NCBI GenBank assembly: GCA_030340625.1
Contig: JAOPHQ010004281.1
Location: 62,001 to 126,000, forward strand
Length of the DNA stretch: 64,000 nucleotides
Direction: 5' to 3'
Source of the DNA: Merluccius polli
Taxonomy: Eukaryota > Chordata > Actinopteri > Gadiformes > Merlucciidae
Shown: positions 34,510 to 40,281 of the stretch, piece by piece
Numbering within the stretch: the stretch's first letter is position 1
Layout: the number at the start of each line of letters is the position of its first letter
Made by a program: the position numbers and the translations under genes
Notes under the pieces: generated by a model
What the model was told of the DNA's origin: nothing
Database searches by the model: none
What the model saw: only the letters and a program-made list of their open reading frames with translations

Positions 34510-35101
34510 TAACAATAACAATAATAATAATAAATTGTGTTTATCTCGTGCTTTTCCAAATACTCAGACACTTGACATAATAAAGACAAAAAAATCGCAA
34601 ATCAATACAAAATCCCATGGAACCAGGTGTAATGTGTTTTGTTGTACCATGATTAACTGTAGCGGGAATGTTTTCGCAGGGGTGGTGACCTATGTTGTGC
34701 TGAGCGGCGCCTCTCCTTTCCTGGACGACAGCATGGAAGAGACGTGTCTGAACGTCTGCCGGCTGGACTTCAGCTTCCCGCAGGACTACTTCCAGGGCGT
34801 GAGCGCCGCCGCCCGGGACTTCGTGCGCACGCTGCTCCGGAGCGAGCCCGACGCGAGACCCGCGGCGGCCGCCTGCCTGCGCTCGCCGTGGCTGCAGCCC
34901 CGCGACGCCGACCGGCGCCACGGCCCGCCGCGTCCCGCTCCCTCGACGCCTCAGTCACCTCAGAGGAGCCCGCCCGACGGTCACCTGGACACCTCCAGGC
35001 TCATCTCCTTCATCGAGCGGCGGAAACACCAGACGGATGTGCGGCCTGTCGCCGCCATGCAGCCGTTCCTCCACAGCCGCCTCCTCGGCAACGACGCCTG
35101 A
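2049..35101 (+). CDS. trio: trio, 3' half: Rho GEF with C-terminal kinase (25 exons, 5' partial)
   Basis: Join of 2049-2322, 13314-13606, 14159-14329, 15796-15888, 17263-17411, 18199-18265, 18374-18477, 18601-18670, 21033-21122, 21328-21420, 21614-21664, 22358-22435, 22861-23052, 24616-24793, 25212-26293, 27431-27687, 28099-28216, 28634-28661, 28970-29132, 29601-29722, 30563-30641, 31103-31303, 32211-32349, 34072-34258, 34680-35101. All introns are GT-AG and the 4,701 nt form one frame (1,566 residues plus TGA). Approximate domains in this partial protein: SH3-1 1-80, linker 92-327, DH2 328-505, PH2 512-634, Gly/Ser/Pro linker 635-995, SH3-2 1005-1070, Ig 1130-1224, kinase 1250-1505. In this family the second DH-PH activates RhoA at membrane and cytoskeleton, in axon guidance and cell migration. 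The absence of a fibronectin-III domain between Ig and kinase, plus linker motifs such as [13 protein letters not shown] and [12 protein letters not shown], favour trio over kalirin. Spectrin repeats and DH1/PH1 are expected left of the window. Confidence 0.93.
2400..2815. repeat. Putative MITE fragment (TCTTAAGAA-rich)
   Basis: A self-complementary AT-rich stretch with many TCTTAAG motifs, ending gtgaatctggcccc at about 2800-2813. The complementary terminus ggccggattcac occurs at 27818-27829, next to a similar body up to about 27960, so both look like fragments of one MITE family. Confidence 0.4.
8767..9044 (+). mobile_element. tRNA-derived SINE
   Basis: The head has an RNA polymerase III A box (TGGCTCAGGAGG, 8776-8787) and B box (GGTTCGATCCC, 8822-8832) at tRNA-like spacing. 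A SINE body follows (cctgagcaagacacctaacc), then a tail like those of LINE-mobilised fish SINEs (aaagcgctatataaatg). It is not a functional tRNA gene because the cloverleaf 3' half is missing. Confidence 0.8.
10134..10519. mobile_element. hAT-type non-autonomous element (MITE)
   Basis: Right terminus ggaccccactttgagaacca followed by ctg matches the common hAT end (CAGTGGTTCTCAAAGTGGGG in reverse). The left end, caggtgttctcatctttttc, is a diverged copy. Flanking 8-bp sites GGCCAGGC (10126-10133) and GGCGAGGC (10520-10527) differ at one base, as expected of an old target duplication. No transposase frame. Confidence 0.75.
11489..12010. mobile_element. MITE with GGTAACAC terminal repeats
   Basis: Left end ggtaacacaataagggcaca and right end acccttaatgtaaagtgtta plus cc are imperfect inverted repeats. 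The interior is AT-rich and rich in TTAACTAA-type motifs, with no coding frame. It ends 9 bp before the Tc1-like element. Confidence 0.65.
12020..13236 (+). mobile_element. Tc1-like transposon, nearly intact
   Basis: Inverted terminal repeats CACTCACCGGCCACTTTATT (12020 on) and aataaagtggccggtgagtg (to 13236) are flanked by TA on both sides (12018-12019, 13237-13238), the Tc1/mariner target duplication. The repeats match over about 30 bp, so insertion is recent. Length is about 1.2 kb with one transposase gene. Confidence 0.93.
12167..13204 (+). pseudogene. Tc1-like transposase with one in-frame stop
   Basis: The frame from ATG 12167 to TAG 13202-13204 would encode 345 residues. A single TGA at 12398-12400 interrupts it, and the downstream part stays in the same frame. 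The N-terminus has paired-like HTH motifs ([20 protein letters not shown]). The catalytic DDE triad is visible as [16 protein letters not shown] and [11 protein letters not shown]. The stop sits where related elements plausibly have CGA (Arg), a likely CpG decay. The transposase is otherwise of normal length, so this is a young, one-hit inactive copy. Confidence 0.9.
13314..13606 (+). CDS. trio: trio exon: basic linker after SH3-1
   Basis: Acceptor AG at 13312-13313, 76 bp after the right end of the Tc1-like element; donor gtgagc at 13607. The split codon makes Asp, then [38 protein letters not shown] and the run [12 protein letters not shown], ending [10 protein letters not shown]. No globular fold is apparent; it is a basic and serine-rich tether that in this family leads to the second DH domain. 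Ends in phase 0. Confidence 0.9.
13638..13712. repeat. CA microsatellite after a trio exon
   Basis: Long CA/CACA run starting about 30 nt after the donor at 13607. Confidence 0.95.
13838..13884 (+). repeat. LINE-like 3' tail
   Basis: The stretch tcacaggattaataaagcat followed by TATCT repeats resembles the 3' end and simple-repeat tail of fish LINEs. Only the end is present. Confidence 0.45.
14159..14329 (+). CDS. trio: trio exon: acidic/serine linker
   Basis: Acceptor AG at 14157-14158, donor gtgaga at 14330, 57 codons in phase 0. The product reads [19 protein letters not shown], then an acidic stretch GEEEGEEG and a proline run [15 protein letters not shown], ending SQDDK. The PLPPP motif is a plausible SH3 ligand. 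Confidence 0.9.
14397..14523. repeat. CATA and CA microsatellites
   Basis: CATA tetranucleotide run at 14397-14434 followed by CA repeats to about 14523, in the intron after 14329. Confidence 0.95.
15134..15173. repeat. GA microsatellite
   Basis: About 20 GA units in the intron before the exon at 15796. Confidence 0.95.
15422..15634. repeat. CA and TA microsatellites
   Basis: CA run at 15422-15494, then a TA run at 15556-15634 of about 40 units, potentially cruciform-forming. Confidence 0.95.
15796..15888 (+). CDS. trio: trio exon: short linker helix before DH2
   Basis: Acceptor AG at 15794-15795 behind CT and C-homopolymer tracts; donor gtgaga at 15889. 31 codons, phase 0, including [20 protein letters not shown], probably an amphipathic helix. 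A CA repeat starts about 10 nt after the exon. Confidence 0.9.
16008..16740. mobile_element. Possible decayed hAT-like repeat (ACTAGTCGACTA family)
   Basis: Starts tagggtttcaccaactatag and contains repeated actagtcgact blocks near both ends (about 16030-16090 and 16700-16740). Related words occur in the element at 32423-33572. Ends are not well defined and no frame is visible. Confidence 0.35.
17263..17411 (+). CDS. trio: trio exon: serine-rich linker into DH2
   Basis: Acceptor AG at 17261-17262, donor gtgagt at 17412. Reads [20 protein letters not shown] through [15 protein letters not shown] to LKRR, ending in phase 2; the split codon with the next exon gives His, then YVMLEL. Its upstream polypyrimidine region is again a C-homopolymer and CTAT/CT repeat (17101-17220). 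Confidence 0.88.
17680..18001. repeat. 46-bp minisatellite, 7 copies
   Basis: Seven head-to-tail 46-bp units starting gtacctactggcacctta at 17680, 17726, 17772, 17818, 17864, 17910 and 17956. They differ by a few bases (act/agt, cag/ctg, att/acc). 46 is not a multiple of 3 and the array is intronic. Each unit contains ggccagtacaggcc, an imperfect palindrome. Confidence 0.95.
18199..18265 (+). CDS. trio: trio exon: start of second DH (RhoGEF) domain
   Basis: Acceptor AG at 18197-18198, donor gtgagg at 18266. Encodes [20 protein letters not shown], the first helix (conserved region 1) of a DH domain; the Glu of LVETE is the conserved residue that contacts the GTPase switch region in DH proteins. 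Confidence 0.9.
18374..18477 (+). CDS. trio: trio exon: DH2 helices 2-3
   Basis: Acceptor AG at 18372-18373, donor gtacgc at 18478. Encodes [20 protein letters not shown] and [14 protein letters not shown], the family's conserved second block, ending in phase 2. Confidence 0.9.
18601..18670 (+). CDS. trio: trio exon: DH2 central segment
   Basis: Acceptor AG at 18599-18600, donor gtgagg at 18671. With the preceding split codon it reads [20 protein letters not shown] then FVKQ. The intron after it is unusually large because a hAT transposon sits in it. Confidence 0.9.
19106..19183. repeat. 78-bp perfect palindrome
   Basis: Arms of 39 nt, starting ccgggcaggggtggactggc, are exact reverse complements with no spacer; the centre is gggcaattgccc at 19139-19150. 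It would extrude as a cruciform. Confidence 0.95.
19358..19813. repeat. Long inverted repeat flanking telomere-like repeats
   Basis: Left arm 19358-19511 starts gttctcatcccaactcgtaa. Right arm 19658-19813 is its near-perfect reverse complement, ending cgagttgggatgagaac. In the spacer, 19550-19600 has about eight CCCTAA units with one interruption. A second short inverted pair (cattcactccaa / ttggagtgaat) sits just inside. Confidence 0.85.
20424..20504 (+). pseudogene. hAT transposase remnant
   Basis: Short coding remnant ending [10 protein letters not shown]; the KPH-IGE-PIKPA spacing is the recognisable part. Upstream, frames with stops and frameshifts from about 20090 read as further degraded transposase. 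Confidence 0.6.
21033..21122 (+). CDS. trio: trio exon: DH2 segment
   Basis: Acceptor AG at 21031-21032, donor gtaaga at 21123. 30 codons reading [19 protein letters not shown] through SEYIDTYFE, phase 0 on both sides. Confidence 0.92.
21255..21293. repeat. CA microsatellite upstream of DH2 core exon
   Basis: CA run ending about 35 nt before the exon at 21328. Confidence 0.95.
21328..21420 (+). CDS. trio: trio exon: DH2 catalytic core (conserved region 3)
   Basis: Acceptor AG at 21326-21327, donor gtaagc at 21421. Encodes [20 protein letters not shown] then [11 protein letters not shown]. The [12 protein letters not shown] block is the signature DH helix that binds the GTPase and is the strongest single domain hit in the gene. 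Confidence 0.95.
21614..21664 (+). CDS. trio: trio exon: 17-codon DH2 exon
   Basis: Acceptor AG at 21612-21613; donor gtcaga at 21665 is a weak GT site. Encodes [17 protein letters not shown] in phase 0. Skipping this 51-nt exon would keep frame but remove part of the last DH helix. Confidence 0.88.
22358..22435 (+). CDS. trio: trio exon: end of DH2 / DH-PH junction
   Basis: Acceptor AG at 22356-22357, donor gtaaga at 22436. 26 codons reading [20 protein letters not shown] then RLQGFD, closing the DH domain; phase 0. Confidence 0.92.
22861..23052 (+). CDS. trio: trio exon: second PH domain, first half
   Basis: Acceptor AG at 22859-22860, donor gtgagc at 23053. 64 codons: [37 protein letters not shown] and YLFKNSVK. 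These are the first beta strands of the PH domain that packs against DH2. Confidence 0.93.
23053..24615 (+). other. trio intron inside PH2
   Basis: Holds a short CA run (23579-23601), unique AT-rich sequence, and the MITE at 24341-24554. No exon-like frame with splice sites was found. Confidence 0.7.
24341..24554. mobile_element. MITE with perfect 37-bp terminal inverted repeats
   Basis: Left end ttagcctggttccgcccgcc and right end ggcgggcggaaccaggctaa belong to a 37-bp inverted pair without mismatch. The element is 214 bp and non-coding. The lack of divergence suggests recent arrival, 61 bp before the PH2 exon. Confidence 0.75.
24616..24793 (+). CDS. trio: trio exon: second PH domain, second half
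   Basis: Acceptor AG at 24614-24615, only 60 bp after the end of a perfect-TIR MITE (24341-24554). Donor gtaatg at 24794. Encodes [20 protein letters not shown], then [15 protein letters not shown] and the C-terminal helix [11 protein letters not shown], ending in phase 1. The Trp in the last helix is the PH hallmark. Confidence 0.92.
25212..26293 (+). CDS. trio: trio exon: long Gly/Ser/Pro-rich linker
   Basis: Acceptor AG at 25210-25211, donor gtaaga at 26294; 1,082 nt. It opens [12 protein letters not shown], then low-complexity Gly and Ser runs. These include about 18 consecutive glycines from GGA and GGC triplets (about 25350-25409), then [45 protein letters not shown] and [13 protein letters not shown]. 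Conserved islands around disordered repeats are as in mammalian trio. An internal donor-like gtacgt at 25548 could allow a shorter form, but the frame stays open throughout. GC content is far above its surroundings. Confidence 0.88.
26294..27430 (+). other. trio intron before SH3-2
   Basis: Contains C-homopolymer (26328-26346), a CTGG repeat (26413-26448), a CTA repeat (26507-26534), TG/CG repeats and duplicated acceptor-like cassettes at 27196-27350. A 60-bp block at 26703-26762 is repeated from 1846-1905. Confidence 0.75.
27196..27350. repeat. Tandem cassette duplicating the SH3-2 exon acceptor
   Basis: Two units each read about cacaaccctgtg...tgtccctgcag followed by tgtgaaagc and a TG run. 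The genuine exon junction at 27421-27445 reads ctccctgcagagtgaaagca, so each unit is a decoy of the 3' splice site plus the first exon bases. Confidence 0.7.
27431..27687 (+). CDS. trio: trio exon: second SH3 domain
   Basis: Acceptor AG at 27429-27430, donor gtacgt at 27688. Starts [20 protein letters not shown] and continues [40 protein letters not shown] and YVLGHTS. The ALYDY-like start, the GW and the final PG/VLG define an SH3. Two decoy copies of its acceptor lie upstream (see findings). Ends in phase 2. Confidence 0.92.
28039..28096. repeat. TG microsatellite abutting an acceptor
   Basis: TG/CG run reaching to the AG at 28097-28098, taking the place of the polypyrimidine tract. Confidence 0.9.
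28099..28216 (+). CDS. trio: trio exon: basic linker between SH3-2 and Ig
   Basis: Acceptor AG at 28097-28098 is preceded by a TG repeat rather than a normal pyrimidine tract; donor gtagcg at 28217. Encodes [20 protein letters not shown] then [10 protein letters not shown] and SLANKVSVK. Phase fits both neighbours exactly, and WHTALR is a trio/kalirin landmark. Confidence 0.9.
28634..28661 (+). CDS. trio: trio 28-nt microexon
   Basis: Acceptor AG at 28632-28633, donor gtacgt at 28662. Encodes only LLNPNYIYD plus one base. The peptide is the family's conserved lead-in to the Ig domain, and the phase (0 in, 1 out) joins both neighbours. Confidence 0.85.
28970..29132 (+). CDS. trio: trio exon: Ig-like domain, first half
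   Basis: Acceptor AG at 28968-28969, donor gtaaca at 29133. Reads [38 protein letters not shown] and SRFSVSY. Contains the first Ig cysteine (LRC) and the core Trp (SWRG). Ends in phase 2. Confidence 0.9.
29601..29722 (+). CDS. trio: trio exon: Ig-like domain, second half
   Basis: Acceptor AG at 29599-29600, donor gtgggt at 29723. Reads [20 protein letters not shown] then [27 protein letters not shown] is the classic I-set motif with the second cysteine. A GGATG minisatellite begins at the donor. Confidence 0.92.
29725..29865. repeat. GGATGGATGAAT minisatellite
   Basis: Degenerate tetranucleotide and 12-bp units (ggatggatgaatggaggggt) that start at the donor of the second Ig exon. Confidence 0.9.
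29876..30031. mobile_element. Short MITE
   Basis: Left acaggcctttatcacagagg and right cctctgtgataaaggcctat are inverted repeats of about 34 bp with few mismatches; total 156 bp. Confidence 0.7.
30346..30388. repeat. TA microsatellite
   Basis: About 20 TA units, preceded by a TTAATCTAGATTAA-rich MITE-like stretch from about 30250. Confidence 0.9.
30563..30641 (+). CDS. trio: trio exon: Ig-to-kinase linker
   Basis: Acceptor AG at 30561-30562, donor gtaaca at 30642. Reads [19 protein letters not shown] then TETSELG. The segment leads straight into the kinase glycine-rich loop, with no fibronectin-III domain, which separates trio from kalirin. Confidence 0.88.
31103..31303 (+). CDS. trio: trio exon: kinase N-lobe
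   Basis: Acceptor AG at 31101-31102 after a short C run; donor gtgagc at 31304. Reads [20 protein letters not shown] then AKHVNKRLL, with the ATP-binding Lys in [22 protein letters not shown], and the hinge TSYVLVLEM. The glycine loop (LGRGRFSV) is intact. Confidence 0.92.
31809..31880. repeat. TA microsatellite
   Basis: About 36 TA units with one central break (ataatata); self-complementary. Confidence 0.95.
31917..32047 (+). repeat. 18-bp minisatellite (GTGGAGAGAGACAGGAAC)
   Basis: About seven 18-bp units in the intron ending at 32210. They are in frame with themselves and would read VERDRN repeats in one frame, but no splice sites or start support coding. Confidence 0.9.
32211..32349 (+). 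CDS. trio: trio exon: kinase catalytic loop
   Basis: Acceptor AG at 32209-32210, donor gtactg at 32350. Reads [20 protein letters not shown] then [20 protein letters not shown] and DVK. The catalytic motif is HLDVK (Asp near residue 1362 of the partial protein), matching the family's HLD form in place of HRD. Confidence 0.92.
32350..34071 (+). other. trio kinase intron with inserted element
   Basis: CA-rich degenerate repeats at 32363-32422 and 33573-33830 are interrupted by the element at 32423-33572. No exon seen. Confidence 0.75.
32423..33572. mobile_element. Putative hAT-like element with ATTAGGGAT ends
   Basis: Left attagggatgtgtgtgacta and right agtcactaggaaaatcccta plus at form short imperfect inverted repeats. 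The surrounding CA-rich repeat continues on both sides, so the element was inserted into it. No convincing transposase frame. Confidence 0.55.
34072..34258 (+). CDS. trio: trio exon: kinase activation segment
   Basis: Acceptor AG at 34070-34071, donor gtgcgt at 34259. Reads [20 protein letters not shown] then [23 protein letters not shown] and SDMWSLG. DFG and APE motifs are both present, so the kinase looks catalytically competent. Confidence 0.93.
34470..34533. repeat. TAA trinucleotide repeat
   Basis: ATA/AAT repeat in the last trio intron. It creates a false poly-Asn or poly-Ile reading frame that overlaps the final exon's frame. Confidence 0.95.
34680..35101 (+). CDS. trio: trio terminal coding exon: kinase C-lobe and C-terminus
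   Basis: Acceptor AG at 34678-34679; stop TGA at 35099-35101. Reads [37 protein letters not shown], then an Arg/Pro-rich insert and the conserved tail [20 protein letters not shown], ending SRLLGNDA. The Arg/Ala/Pro-rich stretch (about 34850-34980) has high GC. Confidence 0.93.
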
Positions 35102-37756
35102 GCACTCGTGAACCGCGGCCCGTGGTGTGACGTCACAACCCCAGGAATTCAGGTGGGTTAAGAAGCCCAGGTGTTGGTGCAGCTGCTGAAGCCACGTCGG
35201 CCTATAACTAGAACACACTTCGGATACGAGAAGATCCCCCCCACACACACACACACACACCTCCTCACTTAGCCATGAAATGTCCTGCTGCTGCTGTCTG
35301 ACTGACTGACCTCTGCTGATATACCCCCGATCCACGTCGATAACTCCCCCCCCGCTTCCTTCTATCATCTCAGTCCCCTTATACTTTGTAATCTTCTGCC
35401 CTCGTCCCATGCACTCCATTGGCATATGGAACTATGCCTGCACAACAATGAGAGGAACTGTTTGAATTTTGTTTTGTTTCAAACATACATAGACTTTAGC
35501 AGGGAGAGAACCGAGCTTTCTCAAAAGAGCCAGCGTGTGCTAGTCTTTAGTTGTTAGACGGTGTTAAAATATATTAATAATTAAAGAGGAAAGAACAATA
35601 CTGTATAGTTGGGAAGGGGGAAAAAAAAGAAATTCAGGTTGGTTTTGGTTGAACACAAGAATATATGTTTGTCATTTGTATCAAGAGAGATAACTTTTTT
35701 TGTAAAAGAATACATGTACAGTGTGGACGAAAAACAGAATTATCTTTAAAGACACAGCTTTTGGAAAGCAACATTTCCAGGCAAGGTGAAAAAAAGCAAA
35801 CAATAATGGATAGAAACGAGTTGCATGAACAAAATGGTGCCCTTCTACAGGGTCCAAGTTGAAGACCAAAACCCTGTTTTGTTTAGTTTTCCCGAAAAAT
35901 ATGCTGTAATTTCATTCAATGCAATAGTTTGCTTATGGTAGGCCCCCTGTTTCAGTTTAAACTATTTTATTGTTAAGTGACACAATTACACTAAGTGACT
36001 ACATGAACGAGAAGGAGCAGAACAAGAAAATACTTTTATTTGGAGAGAAAATCTACTCATATTTCTTAGTGCATCCGCCTTATTTTGTAAATAATATGTT
36101 CCTGCCTTCCATATTCATTTTGAAGAATTTGTCTCAAACCAACGCAAACATGGCGTTTCATGAGTCTGTTGAAGAATGGAGTCATGGAGCAATAAGAAGA
36201 AAAATAATCAAAATCAAGCTCCCTCATTCACTTCGGTTGCTGGACACTGACAATGAGCAAAAATCGCTACTACAAATGCACTCGTATTTTGTGTTTTACC
36301 ACATGCAATGTTGCAGCTTTAACATTTATGCAACTATTTATGAAGACTTGTTTTGTAGCCGTATTCTTTGGGGAAAAAAAAGGCATGTACGTATCTAGTA
36401 CTGCGATACTGTAGACGTCTGTATTGTGTTAAGTCTTATGTATTAAGTTCAGTATTATATCTTGGAACCCCTAAAACTGAGGGTGTTAAAGAGATAATGT
36501 ATAAGAAAATGTGTATCTATATTATATATGCACTTATGCTTTCAAGAGTTTGTCATCGCGCCAATGTGTTTTTTTTTTTTCTGTTACGATACCAAAGTTG
36601 AGTATTCTTTACCCTTTTTCCTGCTAAAATGTGTTATGATTTATCTTATTAAATTATAAAAGACCACTCAGAACATAGAGGTATATGTGTTTACATTGGT
36701 TCAGTTTGGCTGTATTTATTCTGGATGTCACAAGGAGTGTTTGTGGTGGTTATTACTGAACAAAAAAAAAGTCACTTTTTTTGTTGTTTGTTTTTCGAAG
36801 CTGTGCACAAAATTCTTATGTGATTTTTGATTGCTTTGTGTAGAGATAGATACCAATGTGTGTTTCAGTGTTTTTGTTCTCCACCCCCACCTCCCAATGC
36901 CCACCCACCAGACTTGGTTACCAATCTTTACCAAGCGATATCTTTGCATAGCTGGGATTCACACTGCTCAGTAGCATCAGAGTGATCCAAAAACCAGAGA
37001 CTTCCAGTCATCTCACCTCCCTGTCAGGGCAGTGTCATCCCCTGGCGCAAGCCTGTCCCCAACTTCATTTTGAATCTAACCATGAACCATAACCCCCCCC
37101 CCCCAGAAAAAAATAGAAATCATTACATCGGGTTATTTTGCCACTATATTTTGCACTCATTTTCATTTGAAACATATTGAAGTCCTTGAAAACTGGTATC
37201 TGTTTTTTTTCTTTTCTTTGTGTGTGCCAGTCTGTGAGCTCTTCGAAAATCACCTTGTGTGGTTCTTGCTCATCTTGGAAGATTGATGAAGTTGTCGTTA
37301 TCCTCGTAGAACGCAAAGTCAGTCCAACGTTTATGCTTATTCCTGTCTGTTTATATACGTATATAGTTTCAAGACCTTGTGTCTTGTTATTTTAATTTAT
37401 TGACGTTGGTCTGGGGGTTTCCCAAAAGTATGAAAACAATGAGATTGTTGGACTTCCATAACTGCTCAGTCTTGGTGTAAACTAGGATGCCCAATACAGA
37501 GACGCCTTTGGAAAGTCCAGTGTGGTCGTTATGTAAAGATGTACAGAGAGGAGGAGCAGGCTCAGTGGCCGTGTCCAGGATGTGAATCATAACTTTTGAC
37601 ATTTTATACATTATAGTACAAGACTGCAGCAATGTCATATTTGAATGTCTTTTCTTTTTTTTTTGCATGTATATTTCTTTGTACAGAAAAGGCATAATGT
37701 GTTTACACATTATTCTGTTGTAAATATATTTTATTTTGTCCTCGGGTTATTTTGCC

Positions 37757-37762
37757 ATTAAA
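37757..37762 (+). promoter_or_regulatory. Poly(A) signal ATTAAA, trio
   Basis: ATTAAA about 2.65 kb after the stop codon, followed within 60 nt by a GT-rich element (gagtgtgtcggtg). It is one of two candidate ends of the trio transcript. Confidence 0.5.
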
Positions 37763-37963
37763 CGTACATGGAACATGAGTTGACTTCTTGAGTGTGTCGG
37801 TGCAATACCAGTAAACACCAGCCTACAGTTCAAGAGAGCACTTGTCAACCACATCAAGGTGTCAAGTTGTTTGGATGACTGGACGACCCAAACAGGAAGT
37901 GGGTGTGTAGGTGTGATAACCATGCTGTATTATTGAATGAGGAAGACAAAGGATGACTATTCA

Positions 37964-37969
37964 AATAAA
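37964..37969 (+). promoter_or_regulatory. Poly(A) signal AATAAA, trio
   Basis: Canonical AATAAA followed directly by a GT/T-rich stretch (gttgttttcac). It is the stronger of the two candidate 3' ends. Confidence 0.55.
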
Positions 37970-37985
37970 GTTGTTTTCACAGAAT

Positions 37986-38970
37986 TGAACAAGATAGAAA
38001 TCGGTCCCGTCATGCAGTCTTTCAGGACTGACAAAAACCCATTTATCTTATTGAAATGACTGACTCTTGTTTTGAGAAGGTACATAACTTTTTTTTTTAA
38101 ATTTCAGTAATACAACTACCCTTATTTACCCTTCATTAGTAGGCTTATCTAAAGATATAACAGAAAAATACCCACATACTTGGTTGTGAGACGTATATAA
38201 TATACCTATACCGTGGCCCCGGTGAATACTTGATTCTGATAGATTGGAAAGGTGCATTCCATATGAAACTCATGTTAACTGATATTAGGCATTAGTCAGA
38301 CCCATATATTTCTCCGGTCATTTGCCATTTGTTTACAGGCATACAAAGTAGTGCGAGCTAAAAGTTGTACTTTTGAGACAGAATTTCCCCAAAATATGAA
38401 TCAACAACACCCATATATTTGTATTGATTCGTAAGTGGCTATGGTATAAGCGGTAGTCCACTCCGAGGTGTGCATGTATAGAAAAATAATGCACTTCGCA
38501 GAGGCAAACCCCCCTTTTATTTATCCCTTATGAGACATGGGTAAAACGACTGAACTACAGTTTGATTTTAGTAACATGTTTTTGAGCATCACACTAAGAG
38601 GAAACCAAACCACAGTATTTAATTATATTCAAAAACACACACACACACTGCGGCATGCCCAAATAACGAGGTGAAGGTGGTAGGTCCTACTGACCTACTT
38701 CATAGTTATTTTTAACGGATATATAATATTAAAAGTTAGTGTTATTTAACCGTGGTTTCATAATAAAAACAGTGGGTTAGGGTTAGACGGGGGGGTTGAT
38801 TAGGTGTATTTATTCATAGATACATTTCCTTCTTTATATTTGACAGAATTTCAATAACAAATAAAGAACAAATTAATTACAATTAACACCAGCCAAAAAA
38901 AGGGCACTTTTGACTCTGAGGGCAAAAGGGCAGGGGCTAAAGCCCTCCTTGGACCCTATCTGTGCACATG
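37986..38970. other. Intergenic spacer between trio and the receptor array
   Basis: AT-rich, with no gene seen. A CA run lies at 38635-38648. Homology to the receptor repeat unit begins at about 38972 (cttatagtaatggtacatat). trio and the first receptor are convergent. Confidence 0.7.
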
Positions 38971-39117
38971 CTTATAGTAATGGTACATATAGCCCTACAA
39001 GCCTCCTTGGCTCATCATCTTCCATCATTAGAGGATGGTCAAAGGCTGTAAGGGACCTGTATTAGGCTACACCAAGGAATACACCACAAGAACAAGCGTA
39101 CTCACACGTTTACACAA

Positions 39118-40155
39118 CTAGTAGATGGAGCCCCTGAGCCTTTCCTGAGAGGGTATGAGGCTCCTGATTATAGGCCACATCCTGCAAGGGGACCTGCTCA
39201 TCAGCCTGAACAGCTGCCTCCTGAACCTCTCCCCCACAAACACATAGAGCATGGGGTTGATGCAGCTGTGGCCGTACCCGATCACCTCCGTCACCTGCTG
39301 CGCCACCCGTATTTGATAGCTGCGTTTGCACGATGTGTCGTTGCCCATCAGCTCCAGGGCGCTGAAGAAGCATGTGGCGTTGTACGGCAGCCAGCAGCAG
39401 AAGAACACCACCACCACCACCGTGATCAAACGGATGGCCTGCTTCTTGGAGGACTGGCTGGACAGGAGCGTCCGTACAATCTGGCTGTAGCAGAAGATCA
39501 TGATGACCAATGGGATCGCCAAGCCCAGGATGTTCATTTTAAGCAGGCTGAAGACCCTCCACCAATGCCTGTCATCGTCGTCTAATTCAGAGTTGTTTAC
39601 ATATGAAGGGGCACAGTAACTAGTGCCATTATAGCTCTGTTCTTGTAGAAAGCCCACCTCTGGGAAAGAGGACAGGAGCCCGGCCACCCATGTGACCACA
39701 GCCGCCAATACTCCAAAGGACCGCGTGCGCGCCTTTAGAGCCAAAATGGCGTGCACTATCGCCAGGTATCTGTCGACACTCATGAGGATGATGAAAAAAA
39801 TCCCAGCGTAGAAACTGACATGGTAGGTTCCTAACACCACCTTGCACATGGCGTACCCGAAGATCCATTGATCTCTGGCTTGGTGGGCCAGGAAGGGAAG
39901 GGAACTCAGGAGCAGGAGGTCAGCTATGGCCAGGTTGAGAAGGCAGACGTCGGTCATGCTGCGGAGTCGCACGCCAGCCACGATCACCCATACCACCAGA
40001 ATGTTTCCTAGGAGGCCCAGGAGGAACAGGAGAGAGTAGAGAGCCGGGAGAAAGTAGGCACCGGGACGCCCGTAGTCACACTGTGGCTCTATTTCCCCCA
40101 AGTAGTCGTTGTAATCAAAGTACTCATAAGGTTCATCTGCACTGACCGTAGTCAT
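39118..40155 (-). CDS. Chemokine receptor-like GPCR, copy 1 (short tail)
   Basis: Start at the Met of MTTVSADEPYEY (40155), 345 residues, stop TAG at 39118-39120. Seven helices with GN at 50-51, LAIADL (75-80), DRYLAIVHA (128-136), CWLP (254-257), Glu290 in TM7 and NPMLY (300-304). Cysteines 26, 104, 181 and 276 are the pairs expected of chemokine receptors. The N-terminus is acidic and Tyr-rich (EYFDYNDY), like sulfated ligand-binding tails. A frame continues to Met 40281, but an acceptor (tctcactcag) just before gattaac suggests that part is intronic, with the coding exon preceded by a 5' UTR intron. Compared with copies 2, 3 and 5 the tail lacks the last 13 residues, owing to a deletion of about 30 bp. 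Family placement is CC-type; the exact orthologue is not decided. Confidence 0.85.
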   Translation of the reverse strand: MTTVSADEPYEYFDYNDYLGEIEPQCDYGRPGAYFLPALYSLLFLLGLLGNILVVWVIVAGVRLRSMTDVCLLNLAIADLLLLSSLPFLAHQARDQWIFGYAMCKVVLGTYHVSFYAGIFFIILMSVDRYLAIVHAILALKARTRSFGVLAAVVTWVAGLLSSFPEVGFLQEQSYNGTSYCAPSYVNNSELDDDDRHWWRVFSLLKMNILGLAIPLVIMIFCYSQIVRTLLSSQSSKKQAIRLITVVVVVFFCCWLPYNATCFFSALELMGNDTSCKRSYQIRVAQQVTEVIGYGHSCINPMLYVFVGERFRRQLFRLMSRSPCRMWPIIRSLIPSQERLRGSIY

Positions 40156-40281
40156 GCTGAATCTGTCAACGGTGAATAATTCAGTAGTAGTCCCGTTAAT
40201 CCTGAGTGAGACAAAGGAATTAAAAAGTAAAGAGTAGTTCCAGTTACTGTTTATTCCTTTACAAAATATCAATTGTATCAT

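Larger units (their letters stand above)
35102..37985 (+). other. trio: trio 3' UTR (approximate end)
   Basis: About 2.7-2.9 kb without a convincing gene between the trio stop and two clustered poly(A) signals. AT-rich with T and A runs, typical of a long neuronal 3' UTR. Open frames inside it (for example 35970-36398) have no recognisable domain and I treat them as chance. The exact end cannot be set from sequence alone. Confidence 0.6.

Noticed and set aside
34442..34679. Poly-Asn N-terminus for the last trio exon
   Set aside because: It is translation of an intronic AAT repeat; the acceptor at 34678-34679 and kinase homology start at 34680.
2049..35101. Kalirin as gene identity
   Set aside because: No fibronectin-III domain between Ig and kinase, and linker and PH2 wording fits trio better.
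35970..36398. 142-codon gene in the trio 3' UTR
   Set aside because: No domain, no splice or promoter signals, and an AT-rich composition compatible with chance.
39268..39585. + strand frames opposite each receptor (also 43654-44235, 57259-57519, 63370-63687)
   Set aside because: Antisense shadows of the receptor genes, repeated only because the receptors are repeated.
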